DNA from: Paenibacillus phytohabitans
GTDB lineage: Bacteria; Bacillota; Bacilli; Paenibacillales; Paenibacillaceae
DNA: 64,000 bases
Direction of reading: 5' to 3'
Assembly: GCF_013141775.1 (NCBI RefSeq)
Contig: NZ_WHOB01000093.1
Coordinates: 62,001-126,000, forward strand
Below the pieces are notes generated by a model. That model saw nothing but the letters and a program-made list of their open reading frames with translations. It did no database searches and was not told the origin of the DNA. Shown piece after piece: positions 25,714-34,274 of the stretch (position 1 is the stretch's first letter; the number at the start of each line of letters is the position of its first letter). The translations under genes were made by a program, and so were the position numbers.

Positions 25714-27087
25714 CTACGAAATGAATTGCTGCAAGGCGATATCTTCCCAATCCAAGGTGATTCGGATGTTATCTTCCTCCACCAGTTCAGAGCCGGTCTG
25801 CACTTCGATAAATTCCATATCTGTCAATGCCAGGATCGCATGCTTGGTGCCTTCCGGAATCCGTACGACATCCCCCGCCTTCACATTATGCATTTTCTCA
25901 TTGAGCACAATGCTGGCTTCACCGCTGACAATGGTCCAGATTTCACTGCGTTTGTGATGCAGCTGATAGCTGATATTTTTACCTTCAGAAATAAAGATCC
26001 GCTTCGTCAGCACCTCATTGCCTTCCGCATATTTCACATAATCAATTACCTTGTAGTGACCCCAGCGGCGTTCTTCGTACATCGGTCTTTGTTCAAAAGA
26101 TTTCAGCACTTCCTTAATGCGCGGGCTCTCCGCCTTGTGCGTAACCAGAATTCCGTCCGGGCTGGCGGCGATAATCAGATCCTTCGCCCCGATCACGGTG
26201 ATCGGAATGTCCAGCTCGTTGATCAGGCAGGTGCCTTCGGAATCGGCAGTGACGAAGCCTTTGCCGACATGATTGCTGGTCATTTCTTCGGTCAGTGTAT
26301 TCCAGGTGCCCAGATCTTTCCAGAATCCGGCGTAAGGCTGAACTACGATATTCTCTTCTTTTTCTACCACTTCATAATCAAAACTGATGGAAGCCAGCAG
26401 TTTATACTGCTTCTGCAGTTCCTCATAGTTCAGCGGCAGTCCTTTGCGCTGCAGGATATCCAGCAGATACCCCAGACGGAAAGCGAATACGCCGCAGTTC
26501 CAGAGCGCATTCCGGCTGATCAGCTCCTCGGCCTGCTTGCGGTCCGGCTTCTCCTGGAAGTGGCTGACCTGCAAATAACCGCTCGCTCCAGCTTCGGCGC
26601 TGGTAGGAATGATATAGCCGTATTTCTCGGAGGCATGCTCCGGAACTACACCCATCAGCGCCAGATTGGCACCGCTCTCCAGCATCGTGCTCTCCAGCTG
26701 CAGTACAGTCTCGAAGAAGGACGACTCCACATAAGGATCGACGGGCAGGATGGCTACCGTCTCGCTTGGTGAAACACCGGCGACCGAATACAGGTAAGCT
26801 GCTGTCAATGCAATGGCAGGGAAGGTATCGCGCCGCTCCGGCTCAACGATAATCGGCACCCCGCTGCCCAGCTGGCTCTGAATCATCTCTACCTGGCTAC
26901 GGCCGGTAGCTAGGTAGGACGATTCCGCCATCCCTGTCTCCTGCAGCTGTCTCCATACCCGTTGTACCATGGATTCCGGTTCACCTGCCGGGCTTTCCAG
27001 TACTTTCAGAAATTGCTTCGAACGTGAATCATTGGACAAAGGCCAGAGCCGTTTACCAGAACCGCCTGATAGAAGTACTAGTTTCAT
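25714..27087 (-). CDS. manC: Mannose-1-phosphate guanylyltransferase (ManC/CpsB type)
   Basis: A 457-residue cytoplasmic enzyme making GDP-mannose from mannose-1-phosphate and GTP. The nucleotidyltransferase domain (about 1-290) starts with the pyrophosphorylase signature LLSGGSGKRLWPLSND and includes PIIVEPERRDTFPAIALT and FQEKPDRKQAEEL. The C-terminal cupin (about 335-457; RRWGHYKVID, SYQLHHKRSEIWTIVSGEA, RIPEGTKHAI) corresponds to the type II mannose-6-phosphate isomerase half. The protein may therefore be bifunctional, although it is slightly shorter than typical ManC/AlgA. It implies mannose or a GDP-mannose-derived sugar (fucose, rhamnose) in the EPS. It is separated from the rest of the EPS operon by about 1.2 kb of repeats. 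Confidence 0.92.
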   Translation of the reverse strand: MKLVLLSGGSGKRLWPLSNDSRSKQFLKVLESPAGEPESMVQRVWRQLQETGMAESSYLATGRSQVEMIQSQLGSGVPIIVEPERRDTFPAIALTAAYLYSVAGVSPSETVAILPVDPYVESSFFETVLQLESTMLESGANLALMGVVPEHASEKYGYIIPTSAEAGASGYLQVSHFQEKPDRKQAEELISRNALWNCGVFAFRLGYLLDILQRKGLPLNYEELQKQYKLLASISFDYEVVEKEENIVVQPYAGFWKDLGTWNTLTEEMTSNHVGKGFVTADSEGTCLINELDIPITVIGAKDLIIAASPDGILVTHKAESPRIKEVLKSFEQRPMYEERRWGHYKVIDYVKYAEGNEVLTKRIFISEGKNISYQLHHKRSEIWTIVSGEASIVLNEKMHNVKAGDVVRIPEGTKHAILALTDMEFIEVQTGSELVEEDNIRITLDWEDIALQQFIS

Positions 27088-27200
27088 AAGTGAACCCTCC
27101 TAAGTTTATGTGATGTCTCGAAAATATCGGATTGTTATTGGGAACTGGCTGCGTTTGCTTAAGCCTAAAGGCAGGCTGTTATGAGGGTCACTGCAAGGAA

Positions 27201-27363
27201 TGTTTGGACTTTCGGCCGCTGCCCGTCTCCAAATTTCCTGATTTAAACCGCTTATCGCGGTAGAAATCCGGAGACAGCATATGCTTCCGAAGCTAGCTTT
27301 CCTACGGAAAGCTTTCAGGCGGACGCTAACGCTCCTACAGTTCCAAAATTCCTCTCCGTTCCC
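27201..27363. repeat. Structured dispersed repeat, copy 1
   Basis: About 160 bp homologous to a second copy at 34034-34192. Stem A: GTCTCC (27225-27230) with GGAGAC (27270-27275), ATTTC with GAAAT inside it, and ACCGC with GCGGT at its tip. Stem B: AGCTTTCC (27295-27302) with GGAAAGCT (27306-27313). A conserved tail contains GGCGGACGCTAACGCTCC. In the second copy both stems carry paired changes that preserve pairing. Non-coding on both strands as far as I can judge. Confidence 0.75.
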
Positions 27364-27720
27364 TTACATAACAGCTGGCTTATTCGCTTCGCCCGCAGGC
27401 GAAGCTCCCGGCTAAAGATCCGGCTATTGCCGCTTGGTTGAGCGGCAATTGAATCAGCTGCTGCCGCTGGTTGTTACGGCAATATAGCCTGTGGCTGCCC
27501 CGCATGCTTTTGCGGCAATTAAACCTGCGGCTGCCCCGCCTGCTTTTGCGGCGGCAAAGCCATTTCACGCTTGTTCCAAGGCGGCGCCGCTCAACTAAGC
27601 GGCGGTGAGAGATTTAAGGGATTAAGTGCATCTTGTTCCAAGGGATTTCCGCTCGCTGTAGCAGCGAAGGGGAAACATAACACTCTTGTTCCAAGGTTTT
27701 ACGTTCACTTACGCGGCGGT
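27364..27720. other. Non-coding stretch with hairpins and short repeats
   Basis: No convincing gene. It holds a perfect hairpin GCTTCGCC-CGCA-GGCGAAGC (27386-27405), two copies 36 bp apart of a CCTGYGGCTGCCCCGC element (27488 and 27524), and three copies of CTTGTTCCAAGG (27570, 27632, 27685), each followed by a GC-rich inverted repeat such as GCCGCT...AGCGGC. The stretch continues directly into the 51-bp array. Confidence 0.6.
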
Positions 27721-28230
27721 GGAATCAAGAGCACTAATGCCCCTCATTTCCTCGTTTAGCCCACATTTAGTGGAATCAAGAGCACTAATGCCCCTCATTC
27801 CCTCGTTTAGCCCGCATCCGGTGAAATCAGGAGCACTTTTGCCCCTCATTTCCTCGTTTAGCCCGCATCCGGTGAAATCAGGAGCACTTTTGCCCCTCAT
27901 TTCCTCGTTTAGCCCGCATCCGATGCATTCAGAAGGATTTATCCCTTTAATTACCTCATGCAGCACACTTTCGGCGGAATCAGAAGGATTTTTCCCTTTA
28001 ATTTCCCCATACAGCTGACTTTCAGCGGAATTAGAGGGATTTTTCCCTTTAATTTCCCCATACAGCTGACTTTCAGCGGAATTAGAGGGGTTTTTCCCTC
28101 TAATTTCCCCGTACAGCATACTTTCAGCGGAATTAGAGGGATTTTTCCCTCTAATTTCCCCATACAGCTGACTTTCAGCGGAATTAGAGGGATTTTTCCC
28201 TCTAATTTCCCCGTGCATCACACTTTCAGT
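27721..28230. repeat. Array of ten 51-bp tandem repeats, each a double hairpin
   Basis: Ten units start exactly every 51 bp (27721, 27772, 27823, 27874, 27925, 27976, 28027, 28078, 28129, 28180). The right-hand units carry GGAATTAGAGGGA-TTTT-TCCCTCTAATT and a second small stem GCTGA-AAG-TCAGC (minus strand). The left-hand units differ in sequence, but units 3-4 keep a stem at the same place (AGGAGCA with TGCCCCT). Because 51 is a multiple of 3, long frames stay open on both strands, including one of 179 codons on the minus strand with 17-residue repeats such as ESQLYGEIRGKNPSNSA. That frame has no ribosome binding site, so I treat the array as structural DNA or RNA, not a gene. It lies between ugd and manC. 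Confidence 0.9.
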
Positions 28231-28263
28231 GGGAGGCTGCGGGATCACTGATAGACCAAGAGC

Positions 28264-29604
28264 TTAGACCGCGCCGGCAACGCTGGCGGAGAATCCGCTA
28301 AGGCCGCCCATCTGCGGGCGTCCGACGGAATGATACTCCAGGCCGGTTCCTTCGATCTGCTCTTTGCTATAGACATTGCGGCCGTCGATCAACACCTGGT
28401 GGCGCATGCTCTTCGCCAGCAGATGCAGGTCGATATCCTTGAACTGGCTCCAGTCGGTCAGGAGGCATACCGCATCGCTGCCTTCGGCAGCCTCTTCCGC
28501 CAGTCCGCACCAGCGGAGCTGCGGATGATCATATTGCGCACGGAAATTCTCGGCGGCAATCGGATCATAGAGCTTCACCGTGGCGCCTTCGGCTACCAGC
28601 GCTTCAACGATTTCACGGGCAGGCGCCTCGCGGACATCATCGGTGTTCGGCTTGAAGGCGAGTCCCCAGATGCCGATGACTGCGCCGCGCAGGCTGCCCA
28701 GCGATTCATGCAGCTTGGAGATGATCATGAAGCGCTGGCCTTTATTGACCTCGACCACCGATTTCAGCAGCTTGAACTCGTAGTCCACGTTGCCGGCAAT
28801 CTGGATCAGCGCATTGGTGTCTTTCGGGAAACAGGAGCCTCCATAACCGATACCGGCCTGCAGGAAGGTAGATCCGATTCTCCGGTCCATTCCCATGCCC
28901 TCGGCCACCTCGGTTACATCAGCTCCCACTTTTTCGCAAATATTGGCGATTTCGTTAATGAACGATATTTTAGTAGCCAGGAATGCATTTGACGCATATT
29001 TAATCATCTCGGCGCTGCGGATATCCGTGACGAACACATTGTCCGTGAATCCCTGATGCAGCTGGCGCATCATCGGCTCAAGCTCAGGATTATCTAGTCC
29101 GATCACGATCCGGTCGGGATGCAGCGTGTCGCGGATCGCGGAGCCTTCACGGAGGAACTCAGGGGCGGAGACAATGTCGAAGGGATGATTCGTGTGCGAA
29201 GCGATCAAATTGCGGATTTTCTCATTGGTGCCTACGGGTACGGTTGACTTGGTCATGATGACCTTGTAGCCTTCCATTGCCTGCGCAATTTCAATGGCTG
29301 CCCCTTCGATATATCTTAGATCCGCTTCACCGCCCGGCAGTGAGGGAGTCCCTACAGCAAGGATGACGATGTCGGAGCGGCGGACCGAATCCTTAAGATC
29401 GGCCGAGAAGCTCAGCCTGCCCTCGCGGAGATTCATTTCGATCAGTGCCTCAATACCCGGCTCATAAATTGGGGATTCCATCCGGTTAAGCTTCTCAATC
29501 TTCGCCTCATCCTTATCGACACAGATGACATGATTTCCATTAAGGGTGAAGCATACGCCCGAGACAAGACCTACATAGCCGGTACCGATTACTGCGAGTT
29601 TCAT
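28264..29604 (-). CDS. UDP-glucose 6-dehydrogenase
   Basis: A 446-residue enzyme that oxidises UDP-glucose to UDP-glucuronate with two NAD+. The N-terminal Rossmann motif is GTGYVGLVSGVCF. The active-site segment GYGGSCFPKDTNALI carries the catalytic Cys, and FKPNTDDVREAPAREIV opens the C-terminal UDP-binding domain. Length and motifs match TuaD/Ugd. AAGGAGG precedes the start. It is the last gene of the contiguous glycosyltransferase run, 4 nt after the preceding GT4 gene, and supplies an acidic sugar donor. It uses the product of GalU encoded in the same operon. Confidence 0.95.
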   Translation of the reverse strand: MKLAVIGTGYVGLVSGVCFTLNGNHVICVDKDEAKIEKLNRMESPIYEPGIEALIEMNLREGRLSFSADLKDSVRRSDIVILAVGTPSLPGGEADLRYIEGAAIEIAQAMEGYKVIMTKSTVPVGTNEKIRNLIASHTNHPFDIVSAPEFLREGSAIRDTLHPDRIVIGLDNPELEPMMRQLHQGFTDNVFVTDIRSAEMIKYASNAFLATKISFINEIANICEKVGADVTEVAEGMGMDRRIGSTFLQAGIGYGGSCFPKDTNALIQIAGNVDYEFKLLKSVVEVNKGQRFMIISKLHESLGSLRGAVIGIWGLAFKPNTDDVREAPAREIVEALVAEGATVKLYDPIAAENFRAQYDHPQLRWCGLAEEAAEGSDAVCLLTDWSQFKDIDLHLLAKSMRHQVLIDGRNVYSKEQIEGTGLEYHSVGRPQMGGLSGFSASVAGAV

Positions 29605-29608
29605 ACAA

Positions 29609-30709
29609 TCATCCTCCTTTTAGGAAATTGACGTAGGCCTGTTCCACATACTGCTTGAACTGGACCATAAACGCCTGCTCATCAAATTTACGTGCATGGC
29701 CCATAATCTGCTCGATATCCCACGCATAGGATTCTGCCTCATCAATAGCCTGGAGCAGATCATCAACTTCCTGGTGCTGGAAGAACACGCCGTTGACGTA
29801 AGGAATAATCGTGTCCAGCGCTCCTCCGGCCTGATAGGCGATGACCGGTCTTCCTGCTGCATTCGCCTCCAGGGGCGTAATGCCGAAATCCTCTTCTCCG
29901 GGAAAAACAAAAGCCCGGCACTGCGACATCAGCCCTGTCACTTCATCATCCTCCAGCCGGCCCAGGAAAGAGATATTATCCTTGGCCATGCCTTCCAGAC
30001 GCTTGCGGTCCGGTCCGTCTCCCACGATGTACAGCTTCACGCCGTTACGGTTGAATGCCTCTACCGCCAGATCGATCCGCTTGTAGGAAACCAGCCGGGA
30101 TACGATCAGATAGTAATCTCCAATGGTAGGGGAGCTGGTGAAGCGCGCTGTATTGATCGGCGGGAAGATCACATCGGAATCCCGGTGATAATAATTCTGA
30201 ATCCGCGTCTTCACGACGGAGGAGTTGGCTACGAACTGATTTACATTTTTGGAGGTACGCTGGTCCCAGTTCTTCAGGCGCTGCATGTATACCTTGAGCA
30301 GTCTTTTGAATATACCGGAATTCGACTGGCGCTCCATGTAGGTGTCATAATCCCAGGCGAACCGCATGGGGGTATGGCAGTAACACAGATGAAATGTAGA
30401 CTCGGGAACCTGGATGCTTTTCATAAAAGCACTGCTGGAGCTAAGGACGATATCATACCCGCTGAAGTCCAAATCGCGGACGGCCATCGGATAGAGCGGC
30501 AGCACCCCTTTGAAATTCTTCTTCACTCCCGGGATTTTCTGCAGCCAGGAGGCCCGGATATCCGCATCTTTGAGGTTATCGGTCAGGCGGCTTCCGTTAA
30601 AAACCGTTGTGAAGATCGGAGCATCCGGATACATGTGATGAAACACCTCCACCACTCTTTCCGCTCCGCCCATTTGGATTAAGTAATCGTGCGCTATCGC
30701 AATTTTCAT
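29609..30709 (-). CDS. Glycosyltransferase, GT4 family
   Basis: A 366-residue GT-B enzyme. The N-terminal part has IAHDYLIQMGGAERVVEVFH, and the C-terminal donor-binding domain contains DYYLIVSRLVSYKRIDLAVE, GDGPDRKRLEGMA and the EX7E-type stretch EEDFGITPLEANAAGRPVIA. It would add a hexose or mannose from a nucleotide sugar to the lipid-linked EPS repeat unit at the membrane inner face. The frame runs upstream, but the ATG at 30709 has GAGGATGA before it and begins at the conserved N-terminus. The next gene upstream ends about 100 nt away. Confidence 0.9.
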   Translation of the reverse strand: MKIAIAHDYLIQMGGAERVVEVFHHMYPDAPIFTTVFNGSRLTDNLKDADIRASWLQKIPGVKKNFKGVLPLYPMAVRDLDFSGYDIVLSSSSAFMKSIQVPESTFHLCYCHTPMRFAWDYDTYMERQSNSGIFKRLLKVYMQRLKNWDQRTSKNVNQFVANSSVVKTRIQNYYHRDSDVIFPPINTARFTSSPTIGDYYLIVSRLVSYKRIDLAVEAFNRNGVKLYIVGDGPDRKRLEGMAKDNISFLGRLEDDEVTGLMSQCRAFVFPGEEDFGITPLEANAAGRPVIAYQAGGALDTIIPYVNGVFFQHQEVDDLLQAIDEAESYAWDIEQIMGHARKFDEQAFMVQFKQYVEQAYVNFLKGG

Positions 30710-30811
30710 GTGAATCATCCTCAAAGTTTTATGGAGCAGCATCATCAAGCAGTGAACGCATGGTAGAAACGGATAGTGAAGCAAGTCTTAAGCATTGTCC
30801 AAGCGCGAGGG

Positions 30812-31951
30812 TCAGGTAACCGCCAGCAGACCTTTGTAGTAAGCGACGATATCCTTGACCGTATTCTCGATGACAAAATGCTCTTTCACCCGTTTCATTC
30901 CATTATCCGCCATCCGTCTACGCTCTTCGGGATGGTTCAGCATCCAGGTGATGGAGTCTGCAAGTACAGTAGCATCTCCCGGCTGGATCAGCATTCCTGT
31001 TACGCCAGGAACTACAATCTCAACCGGTCCGCCTTCATTGGAGGCAATCACCGGCAGTCCAGCCGCCATACCTTCGACGATGACCTGGCCAAACGGCTCG
31101 GGGGTGATCGACGTGTGAATCAGTAAATCGGCTTTGTTCATAAGTCCTTGTATATCATCTACATGACCCAGCAGGCTGACATTGGTAATGTTGCCTTGCT
31201 GCATCTGCTGAATTAATTCCTGTTTGTATTCCTCTTCCCCGAATAGCGCGTCTCCGGCAAGCCAGAACTTCACCCGGCTGTCATGCTTGAAGGCCTTGGC
31301 GGCTTCCAGTACAATATGCTGGCCTTTCCAGTGAGCCAGGCGTCCCACCAGCAGGACGTTGAAGTCCTTCTGGTCCCGCTTGCCGATCCCTTCACCGATC
31401 GCTTTGGCAAAAGCGGAGTATACGACCAGCGTCTTCTTCGACCGCGGCAGCTCCAGCGCATTCAGCGTGGAATGGGAATTGGCGATGACGCCGTTCGGCA
31501 GCAGGCGTGACAGCAGCCGGATCGCCTTGGCGACAACCGGCTTCAGGTACGGGGCTCCGATATGGTCCCGGATATGCCAGATCAGAGGCACTCCGGCTTT
31601 TTTGGCGGCCACCGCTCCGTAAAATGCCGATTTCAGCGAATTGGTATGCACGCAATCGACCTTCTCCTCTTTGAGCAGCGGAGCGAGCTTACGGCCGTAG
31701 GCCAGCAGCTTCATTGCAGCCGCCGGGGCGCCGAGGTTCACGGCATTGCGTCCGCGGCTGCGGATGCTCTCATCCAGCGGGATAATGCGGACATCGATGC
31801 CCTTCTCCCGCAGACGTTCGGCCAATGTCCCTTCTTCCGCCAGAATCACCAGCGGGTTAATCTGTTCACCGATGTTGGTGAGAATGTTGAACAAGGCAAC
31901 CTCTCCGCCGCTCCATTTGGCGGTGTGATCAATATAAGCGACTTTGATCAT
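30812..31951 (-). CDS. Glycosyltransferase, GT4 family
   Basis: A 379-residue GT-B enzyme. The N-terminal acceptor domain begins IKVAYIDHTAKWSGGEVALF. The C-terminal donor domain has NVLLVGRLAHWKGQHIVLEA, LLGHVDDIQGLMNKADLLIH and the donor-site segment PEPFGQVIVEGMAAGLPVIA. Its start codon overlaps the stop of the upstream GT4 gene in an ATGA tetranucleotide, so translation is coupled. Donor and linkage cannot be read from sequence. Confidence 0.9.
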   Translation of the reverse strand: MIKVAYIDHTAKWSGGEVALFNILTNIGEQINPLVILAEEGTLAERLREKGIDVRIIPLDESIRSRGRNAVNLGAPAAAMKLLAYGRKLAPLLKEEKVDCVHTNSLKSAFYGAVAAKKAGVPLIWHIRDHIGAPYLKPVVAKAIRLLSRLLPNGVIANSHSTLNALELPRSKKTLVVYSAFAKAIGEGIGKRDQKDFNVLLVGRLAHWKGQHIVLEAAKAFKHDSRVKFWLAGDALFGEEEYKQELIQQMQQGNITNVSLLGHVDDIQGLMNKADLLIHTSITPEPFGQVIVEGMAAGLPVIASNEGGPVEIVVPGVTGMLIQPGDATVLADSITWMLNHPEERRRMADNGMKRVKEHFVIENTVKDIVAYYKGLLAVT

Positions 31952-33138
31952 CCTACGCTCACACCCTTTCCCAAAGTTTCGAGGAATACGGACTCCACTT
32001 GATCGCCTACATGCTGCCAGGTATATTTCTCCAGCACATGATTCCGGCATTCGTCACGGCCCGGCAGCAGCTTGCGGTTGCTCAGCATATGAATCATGCC
32101 TTCTGCCATATCGTCGCTGCCTGCACTCTTGAACAGCAGCTCCGGCCGGAAGCCCTGCAGAATCTCCTTGTTGCCGCCGACCGGAGTCGCCATCACCGGA
32201 AGTCCGGAGGCCAGCGCCTCCACGGTGATCAGGCCGAAGCCTTCCAGCGCCTGCGAAGGAACGACGAACATATCCGCCGCCTGATAATAGGAGGCCAGCT
32301 CATGATCGGGAATATAGCCCAGGAGCCGGACCTTGTTGCCCAGTCCATAATCGGCTATTTTCTCTTCGAGCTCCCCGCGCAGCGGGCCTTTGCCCCCGAT
32401 CAGCAGAATCGCGTTCGGGAACCGCTCGGCGACCTGCTTCCAGGCTTCGAGCAGCTGCAGCAGCCCCATCCGGTTCATCAGCCGCCGGACCGTCAGCACG
32501 GTAGTTGCGCCTTCCGGCAGATTCAGTGTCCGCCGGATCGCCAGCCGGTTGGTGGAAGGCACGAAGCGTTCCACATTGGCCGCACCCGGAATGACGATGA
32601 TCTTGTGCAGCGGCACCCCATGCAGATCATGCAGCATACCCCGGAAGTATTCGCTGAGGACAATGAATTTGTCCGCGAGCTTGTAAGCCTTATGTTCAAT
32701 CGATTTGGCAATCGTTGTTTTCACCTTGTGCTTGATGCCTTGACCTTCGATCTTCATCTCTTCATTCCACGGGCCGTGGAAGGTCATCACCACCGGAATG
32801 CCCCGCTTCTTCGCTTCAATTGCCGGCCCGATGCCGTAAGGTGCGAAGTGGGTATAGAGGATATCAATCCGCCCGCTGCCGTCTCCCATCAGGTCCGCCG
32901 CCTTGCGCTGGAAGGCATCCTTGCGTTTCCAGATCGTCTCCTTGGGATCACCGGCGTTGTGGATGATCAGTTCCTTCGGGGTATCAGGTGTCTCCTGACT
33001 ACAGATCAGGGCATGCACCTGGTTCCGTGAGGAGAGCTGCTCACATACGGATTTGAAATAGGTGTTCAGTCCTCCGGGCTGTAACGAGGGCCAGCTGAGG
33101 CCGGTCGTCATAATGTTCAATCCGTCATTGTACGACAT
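31948..33138 (-). CDS. Glycosyltransferase, GT4 family
   Basis: A 396-residue GT-B enzyme. GLSWPSLQPGGLNTYFKSVC marks the N-terminal glycine-rich loop of GT4 enzymes. The donor site is in VTVRRLMNRMGLLQLLEAW, LIGGKGPLRGELEEKI and ALEGFGLITVEALASGLPVM. The start at 33138 lies inside the end of the upstream GT2 gene (14-nt overlap) and follows GGGGAGAG, so the two are coupled. It contributes another transfer step to the repeat unit. Confidence 0.9.
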   Translation of the reverse strand: MSYNDGLNIMTTGLSWPSLQPGGLNTYFKSVCEQLSSRNQVHALICSQETPDTPKELIIHNAGDPKETIWKRKDAFQRKAADLMGDGSGRIDILYTHFAPYGIGPAIEAKKRGIPVVMTFHGPWNEEMKIEGQGIKHKVKTTIAKSIEHKAYKLADKFIVLSEYFRGMLHDLHGVPLHKIIVIPGAANVERFVPSTNRLAIRRTLNLPEGATTVLTVRRLMNRMGLLQLLEAWKQVAERFPNAILLIGGKGPLRGELEEKIADYGLGNKVRLLGYIPDHELASYYQAADMFVVPSQALEGFGLITVEALASGLPVMATPVGGNKEILQGFRPELLFKSAGSDDMAEGMIHMLSNRKLLPGRDECRNHVLEKYTWQHVGDQVESVFLETLGKGVSVG

Positions 33139-33979
33139 AGCTTCTCTCCCCTTTGTTCTCCTTGTCGGCCTGGCCCATGGCATTATGCCGGGACAGCTTG
33201 CCGGAGCTGTGTAATTCGTAATGCTTGAAGCCGACCATGAATTCATACATCACCCAGAATATCGATACCGCGAAGCCTGAAATCCCTTTTTTGAATAAGC
33301 CGTGCACGAAATACTTCTGCAGGAAACGTGCCGGCGGCCGCAGCAGCAGGTGGCTGAGTTTGAACGGCTTGCCGCTGGCAAAGGCGCTTTGCGCTTCCAG
33401 ATCCGTGTATTTGTTGAACCGGGCCACGTGGTCGTTGATGCTGCGGAAGCCTTGATGCCACAGCGTTCCGTTCAGCTTCACCGTCCGTTCCTCGGATACC
33501 TCGGGCATCTCATGCACCAGGCTGTTGCGGATGCCGTACTCCTTGCGGTTATACAGCCGCACCAGGTACTCACCCTTATCCAGCCATTTGCCGAGAAAAT
33601 CACCAATCCGGTATAGCGAGAACGCTACGGTAGCATCCGTAAGTCCCGGCTTGCGCTCCAGAATATCCCGCGCCAGCTCTTCACTGACCACTTCGTCGGT
33701 ATCAATCAGGAAGACCCAATCATGGACGGCGCGTTCCACTCCGAATTCCCTTTGCTTCGCATATCCGGGCCATGGGTTAACATACACCCGGCATCCCAGG
33801 CTCTCGGACAGCTGGACCGTCCCGTCTTTGCTGCCCCCGTCGATTACAACCACCTCGTCGGCGAACAACCGGCAGGACTGAATTGCTGCGGAGATTCGAA
33901 CTTCGTCATCCTGAGCAATGATGACCGCCGATATCGGGTAACTCCCCCGGCCGCCAAGCACGCTTGTCATTGAATCCAT
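33125..33979 (-). CDS. Glycosyltransferase, GT2 family (WaaE/KdtX-like)
   Basis: A 284-residue GT-A enzyme. ISAVIIAQDDEVRISAAIQS begins the nucleotide-binding fold, VVVIDGGSKDGT and the DxD-like motif LIDTDEV bind the donor and metal, and YAKQREFGVERA matches WaaE-type inverting transferases. It ends with a hydrophobic stretch (ISGFAVSIFWVMYEFMVGF) that probably anchors it at the membrane. AAGGAGG precedes the start. It is the first gene after the second copy of the dispersed repeat, so it may head a separate transcription segment. Confidence 0.88.
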   Translation of the reverse strand: MDSMTSVLGGRGSYPISAVIIAQDDEVRISAAIQSCRLFADEVVVIDGGSKDGTVQLSESLGCRVYVNPWPGYAKQREFGVERAVHDWVFLIDTDEVVSEELARDILERKPGLTDATVAFSLYRIGDFLGKWLDKGEYLVRLYNRKEYGIRNSLVHEMPEVSEERTVKLNGTLWHQGFRSINDHVARFNKYTDLEAQSAFASGKPFKLSHLLLRPPARFLQKYFVHGLFKKGISGFAVSIFWVMYEFMVGFKHYELHSSGKLSRHNAMGQADKENKGERSYVVQ

Positions 33980-34033
33980 GAAGGTATCCTCCTTTGCCTT
34001 GTAGGTCCGGTGTGTGTCGTCGCTGCGAGAAAA

Positions 34034-34192
34034 GTTTGGGCTTCCGGCCGCTGTTGTCTTCTGATTTCATTGATTGGACCGCTGTTTGCGGTTGAAATCA
34101 GAAGACAGCTTATGCTTCCGATGCGAGCTTTTCTACGAAAAGCTTTTAGGCGGACGCTGACGCTCCTGCAGCTCCAAATTTTCTCTGCGCTC
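34034..34192. repeat. Structured dispersed repeat, copy 2
   Basis: Homologous to 27201-27363. Stem A is a perfect 13-bp pairing of GTCTTCTGATTTC (34056-34068) with GAAATCAGAAGAC (34094-34106), tipped by ACCGC/GCGGT. Stem B is AGCTTTTC-TAC-GAAAAGCT (34126-34144). The tail GGCGGACGCTGACGCTCC matches copy 1. The stem bases differ from copy 1 in pairs (CC/GG against TC/GA), keeping both helices. It fills most of the 295-nt gap between the flippase and GT2 genes. Confidence 0.75.
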
Positions 34193-34274
34193 CTCCAAGC
34201 ACCGTCCCTTGGTTTTTTAGCAGATAAGTCGCTCGCCTCGTATTCTCGGCTCGCTGAATCAATTACTTACCTGC

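Noticed and set aside
25657..26772. Long plus-strand frame opposite manC
   Set aside because: It is antisense to a clearly conserved enzyme; codon bias of the true gene keeps the opposite strand open.
27721..28230. Possible CRISPR array
   Set aside because: Units are contiguous 51-mers with no unique spacers between repeats, and there are no cas genes.
27709..28248. 179-codon minus-strand frame with 17-residue repeats
   Set aside because: No ribosome binding site, start is a GTG in a poor context, and the frame is open only because the repeat length is a multiple of three; two frames on the other strand are equally open.
31999..33030. Long plus-strand frame opposite a GT4 gene
   Set aside because: It has no recognisable motif and mirrors a gene with complete GT4 signatures.
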